NCBI GenBank assembly: GCA_027669155.1
Contig: JAQEDR010000008.1
Location: 16,986-80,985 of the forward strand
Reading direction: 5' to 3'
Length of the DNA stretch: 64,000 nt
Origin: Peptoniphilaceae bacterium AM52-5BH
GTDB taxonomy: Bacteria > Bacillota > Clostridia > Tissierellales > Peptoniphilaceae
The notes under the pieces are model-generated. The model did no database searches and was not told where the DNA came from. It worked only from the letters and a program-made list of their open reading frames with translations. Positions 61,643 to 64,000 of this stretch are shown here, one piece after another. Position 1 is the stretch's first letter. Each line of letters opens with the position of its first letter. The position numbers were made by a program, and so were the translations under genes.

Positions 61643-62809
61643 GTGAGAATTAGTTTTACTGGTGACATAATGTGTGAATTACCAACACTTAGAATGGCGA
61701 AATCAAATAATGAATATGATTTTAAAGGCATTTTATCAGATTCTAAAATTTTTGAAAAAACAGATTATATTGTGGGTAATCTAGAAACAGTTTTAGCTGG
61801 GAAAAAAACTAAATTTTCTAAGGACATCTATTCATATAATACACCTGATACATTTGCAGATGAGATTCTTAGAGCAGGATTTAACCTTCTCTCAACAGCA
61901 AACAACCATTGTTTAGATAGAGGAAAAGATGGATTAATCAGAACTATGGAAATACTTGAAGATAAAGGTATAGAATATGTTGGGACAAATTTAAATTCCG
62001 ATGACAAAAGATATAAGATTGTAGATTTTGGAAATTTGAAAATTGGATTTCTATCATATACTTACGGATCTAATTATAGTATAAATAAAAATAAATTAGA
62101 CAATGATGACATTTTCCTTGTGAATTTTTTTGAAAATCAAGAATGGATTGATACGAGTAGAAAAGATTTATATTCTAAACTTAAAGATAATTTAATTTCT
62201 GCTGAAACAAGAGTAAAAATATTAAAAGTATTGAGAAGAGATTTTAATAGACCCAGAATTGATAACAAATCTTTACAACAATTAAATTCAAACTTAGTAA
62301 TAGACATACAAGAATTAAAGAGAGAAACAGATTTTATTATAATGTTGATGCACTCAGGTGGTCAATTTAATAAAGAACCAGGAGTATACACCAAAGAATT
62401 AGTTAAAGAGTTGGATAAATTAGGTGTAGATATGGTGATTGGAAATCATCCTCATGTTGTACAAAAAACAGATTTTAATTCTGAATTTTTTGTTGCTTAC
62501 TCATTAGGAAATTTTTTTATTTCTCCTGACACTATTTATTTAATTAATGATAATTTACCGCTGTATTCAATTGTTTTACACATGGATATACTAAAGGATA
62601 ATAATTATAAAATGTCTTTTTCTATTTCTAAAATTATTAAAATTGGAAAATTTGAAAAAGTTGTAGATACTTTTGAACTTTATAAAGATAAAGAAATCAA
62701 TAAAATCAAGTTACTTAATGATTGTAAAAAAATTTATGAGACCTTTACTGGAAATAAAGATAAAGATTTTCGTATAAGGAAAGAATACGAATTATATATG
62801 GAGAAATAA
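61643..62809 (+). CDS. CapA-family metallophosphatase-like protein
   Basis: 388 residues from GTG 61643 (AGGAG before it). SFTGDIMCELP, NLETVLAG, STANNHCLDRGKDGLIRTME, MLMHSGGQF and VIGNHPHVVQK are the CapA/PgsA signatures with metal-binding Asp, Asn and His residues. No signal peptide or membrane anchor is visible, unlike PgsA. CapA proteins occur in capsule and poly-gamma-glutamate loci; a role with amide-linked polymer parts would suit the ATP-grasp neighbours. Confidence 0.87.
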   Translation: MRISFTGDIMCELPTLRMAKSNNEYDFKGILSDSKIFEKTDYIVGNLETVLAGKKTKFSKDIYSYNTPDTFADEILRAGFNLLSTANNHCLDRGKDGLIRTMEILEDKGIEYVGTNLNSDDKRYKIVDFGNLKIGFLSYTYGSNYSINKNKLDNDDIFLVNFFENQEWIDTSRKDLYSKLKDNLISAETRVKILKVLRRDFNRPRIDNKSLQQLNSNLVIDIQELKRETDFIIMLMHSGGQFNKEPGVYTKELVKELDKLGVDMVIGNHPHVVQKTDFNSEFFVAYSLGNFFISPDTIYLINDNLPLYSIVLHMDILKDNNYKMSFSISKIIKIGKFEKVVDTFELYKDKEINKIKLLNDCKKIYETFTGNKDKDFRIRKEYELYMEK

Positions 62810-63870
62810 TGATAGATATAAGTGTAGTTGTTGCGGCCTATAATGTAGAAAAATATATAAATCAATGTATAAATTCTTTGTTAGACCAATCTAGCGATAG
62901 TTATGAGATTATTATAGTAAATGATGGAAGTACAGACTCAACTGCAAAGATAATTGATTCATTCTCTGGTAATGAAAATATTAAAATTATACACAAGAAA
63001 AATGAAGGTGTATCTGTAGCCAGAAACGTTGGTATTGATAATGCTGAAGGTAAATGGCTAACATTTGTAGATGGTGATGATTTTGTTGAATCCAATTTTA
63101 TAATTAAAATAAGAGAAATTATAAACAATATTGAGTGTGATATGATAGTATTTAATTATAATGCTTACTTCGATTATGATCATAAATTTGAATGCAGGAC
63201 ACTTCCATTTAATGAAGATCAATTTATTAACGAATTCAAAGATTTTTTTCAAAAAAGGATGATTTCGCAATATTATAAAGGTGGAGATGACAGAACAATT
63301 GTGTCCTCCGGAACTACCTGGTGTAAGGTAATTAAAAAAGATATTGTTAAAAGGTATAATATAAGTTATAAACCCGGTCTTATAAAAGCCCAAGACACTG
63401 TATTTTGGTTGAATATAACTGAAAAAGTAAATGATATTTATTATCTTGATAAATCTCTCTATAATTATAGATTATCTTTTAGTTCAATAAGCTCAGGAAA
63501 AAAATTTATAAAAGAAAGTGAAAAAGAATTTGATAAACTTATCAAGGAATATAGAGTTTTTATTAAGAATAAAGATGAATCATTTATAGATGCACTAAAT
63601 CTTAGATATATTCAGGTTATAATGTGGAATATTGATCACAATTTCTTTAATAAAAGTAATAATATTAAAGTTAGTAATAGAGCTAATTTATTAAAGGATA
63701 TTTCCAATAAAAAAGATTATAGAGATGCAATAAATGGTGTAAATGGCAAAAATTTACCAACTAGAATTAGAATAATGCTTTATTTTATAAAAAATAATAA
63801 GTTTTTGGAATACTATTTTGTTTATAAAATTTATAATTTATTATCAGCATTAAAGAATAAAAGGAAATGA
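62809..63870 (+). CDS. Family 2 glycosyltransferase
   Basis: 353 residues. The GT-A domain begins ISVVVAAYNVEKYINQCINS, followed by EIIIVNDGSTDST, NEGVSVARNVGIDNAEGKW and FVDGDDFVE with the DxD-like metal site. The C-terminal half is Lys/Asn-rich and less conserved. It should add a sugar to the lipid-linked chain on the inner membrane face. Its ATG overlaps the capA stop. Confidence 0.92.
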   Translation: MIDISVVVAAYNVEKYINQCINSLLDQSSDSYEIIIVNDGSTDSTAKIIDSFSGNENIKIIHKKNEGVSVARNVGIDNAEGKWLTFVDGDDFVESNFIIKIREIINNIECDMIVFNYNAYFDYDHKFECRTLPFNEDQFINEFKDFFQKRMISQYYKGGDDRTIVSSGTTWCKVIKKDIVKRYNISYKPGLIKAQDTVFWLNITEKVNDIYYLDKSLYNYRLSFSSISSGKKFIKESEKEFDKLIKEYRVFIKNKDESFIDALNLRYIQVIMWNIDHNFFNKSNNIKVSNRANLLKDISNKKDYRDAINGVNGKNLPTRIRIMLYFIKNNKFLEYYFVYKIYNLLSALKNKRK

Positions 63871-63890
63871 ATTTAATTCAGGAGTTATAA

Positions 63891-64000
63891 ATGAAGAAAA
63901 GAATTGGAATTATAAATATAGATATAGCTAAATTCTACTTACTGTATTTATTTATGTTTTTAATATTTTTAATACCACCTGCTTCTGAAAAGTTAATATC
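63891..64000 (+). CDS. Membrane protein of the polysaccharide cluster, cut by window end
   Basis: 36 residues are visible: MKKRIGIINIDIAKFYLLYL, then FMFLIFLIPPASEKLI. AGGAG precedes the ATG. The hydrophobic start and the position suggest a polymerase or flippase (Wzy/Wzx type), but too little is seen to decide. Confidence 0.5.
   Translation, partial: MKKRIGIINIDIAKFYLLYLFMFLIFLIPPASEKLI

Overview
The window looks like a chromosomal segment of a low-GC, Gram-positive anaerobe, probably of the Peptoniphilaceae (Anaerococcus-like). This rests on strongly A/T-biased codons, AGGAGG-type ribosome binding sites, TTG and GTG starts, Firmicute gene order (ylxM-ffh-rpsP-khpA-rimM-trmD-rplS; rbgA-rnhB-yraN-dprA-topA), IS256/IS21 remnants and intergenic repeats. 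The genus is inferred, not proven.

Layout. 1-5.5 kb: end of a large class B penicillin-binding protein, a MinD-like protein without a P-loop and a short RNase G/E, facing a minus-strand group of a 34-aa membrane peptide, recX and a GIY-YIG protein. 5.7-5.9 kb: tRNA-His and tRNA-Leu. 6-10.5 kb: an ABC-2 exporter operon and an HtrA-type protease. 11.2-14.9 kb: the SRP/ribosome-maturation operon. 15-18.2 kb: a decay zone with a broken XRE regulator, a dead IS256 element and an IS21 fragment. 18.3-28.1 kb: a potassium (Kdp) locus with KdpF/A/B/C, extra small proteins, KdpE and a sensor divided over two divergent genes. 28.3-29.7 kb: a second dead IS256 element. 30.4-35.4 kb: ribosome assembly, RNase HII, DprA and topoisomerase I. 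35.8-45.8 kb: MscL, Nudix, an ANT(6)-like protein, a D,D-carboxypeptidase, tRNA-Arg, TadA, a 2-hydroxyacid dehydrogenase, uridine kinase, glycogen branching enzyme and ApbE. 47.5-53.3 kb: a DUF1846 protein, an LCP-family ligase and MurJ. 53.3-64 kb: a surface-polysaccharide cluster that continues beyond the window.

How the genes work together. The Kdp locus should give high-affinity K+ uptake under a sensor whose ATPase module and kinase module are separate proteins; both carry a USP domain with a motif like the known c-di-AMP-binding signature. The polysaccharide cluster starts like a bacillosamine pathway (membrane 4,6-dehydratase, PLP aminotransferase, phosphoglycosyl transferase). Where an acetyltransferase would be expected it has two amino-acid-ligase-like ATP-grasp proteins, an ornithine-cyclodeaminase homologue and a third, sugar-transfer-type ATP-grasp. 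This suggests, without proving, an aminoacylated amino sugar. LCP and MurJ just upstream fit cell-wall assembly.

The most striking non-coding signal is a family of intergenic repeats. Type A has long imperfect inverted arms; four larger copies enclose the same ordered set of four hairpins, with compensatory base changes between copies. Type B has a conserved core and, in its best copy, perfect 11-bp inverted ends. The two types often alternate and fill most larger gaps between 35 and 52 kb, but are absent from the Kdp and polysaccharide loci.
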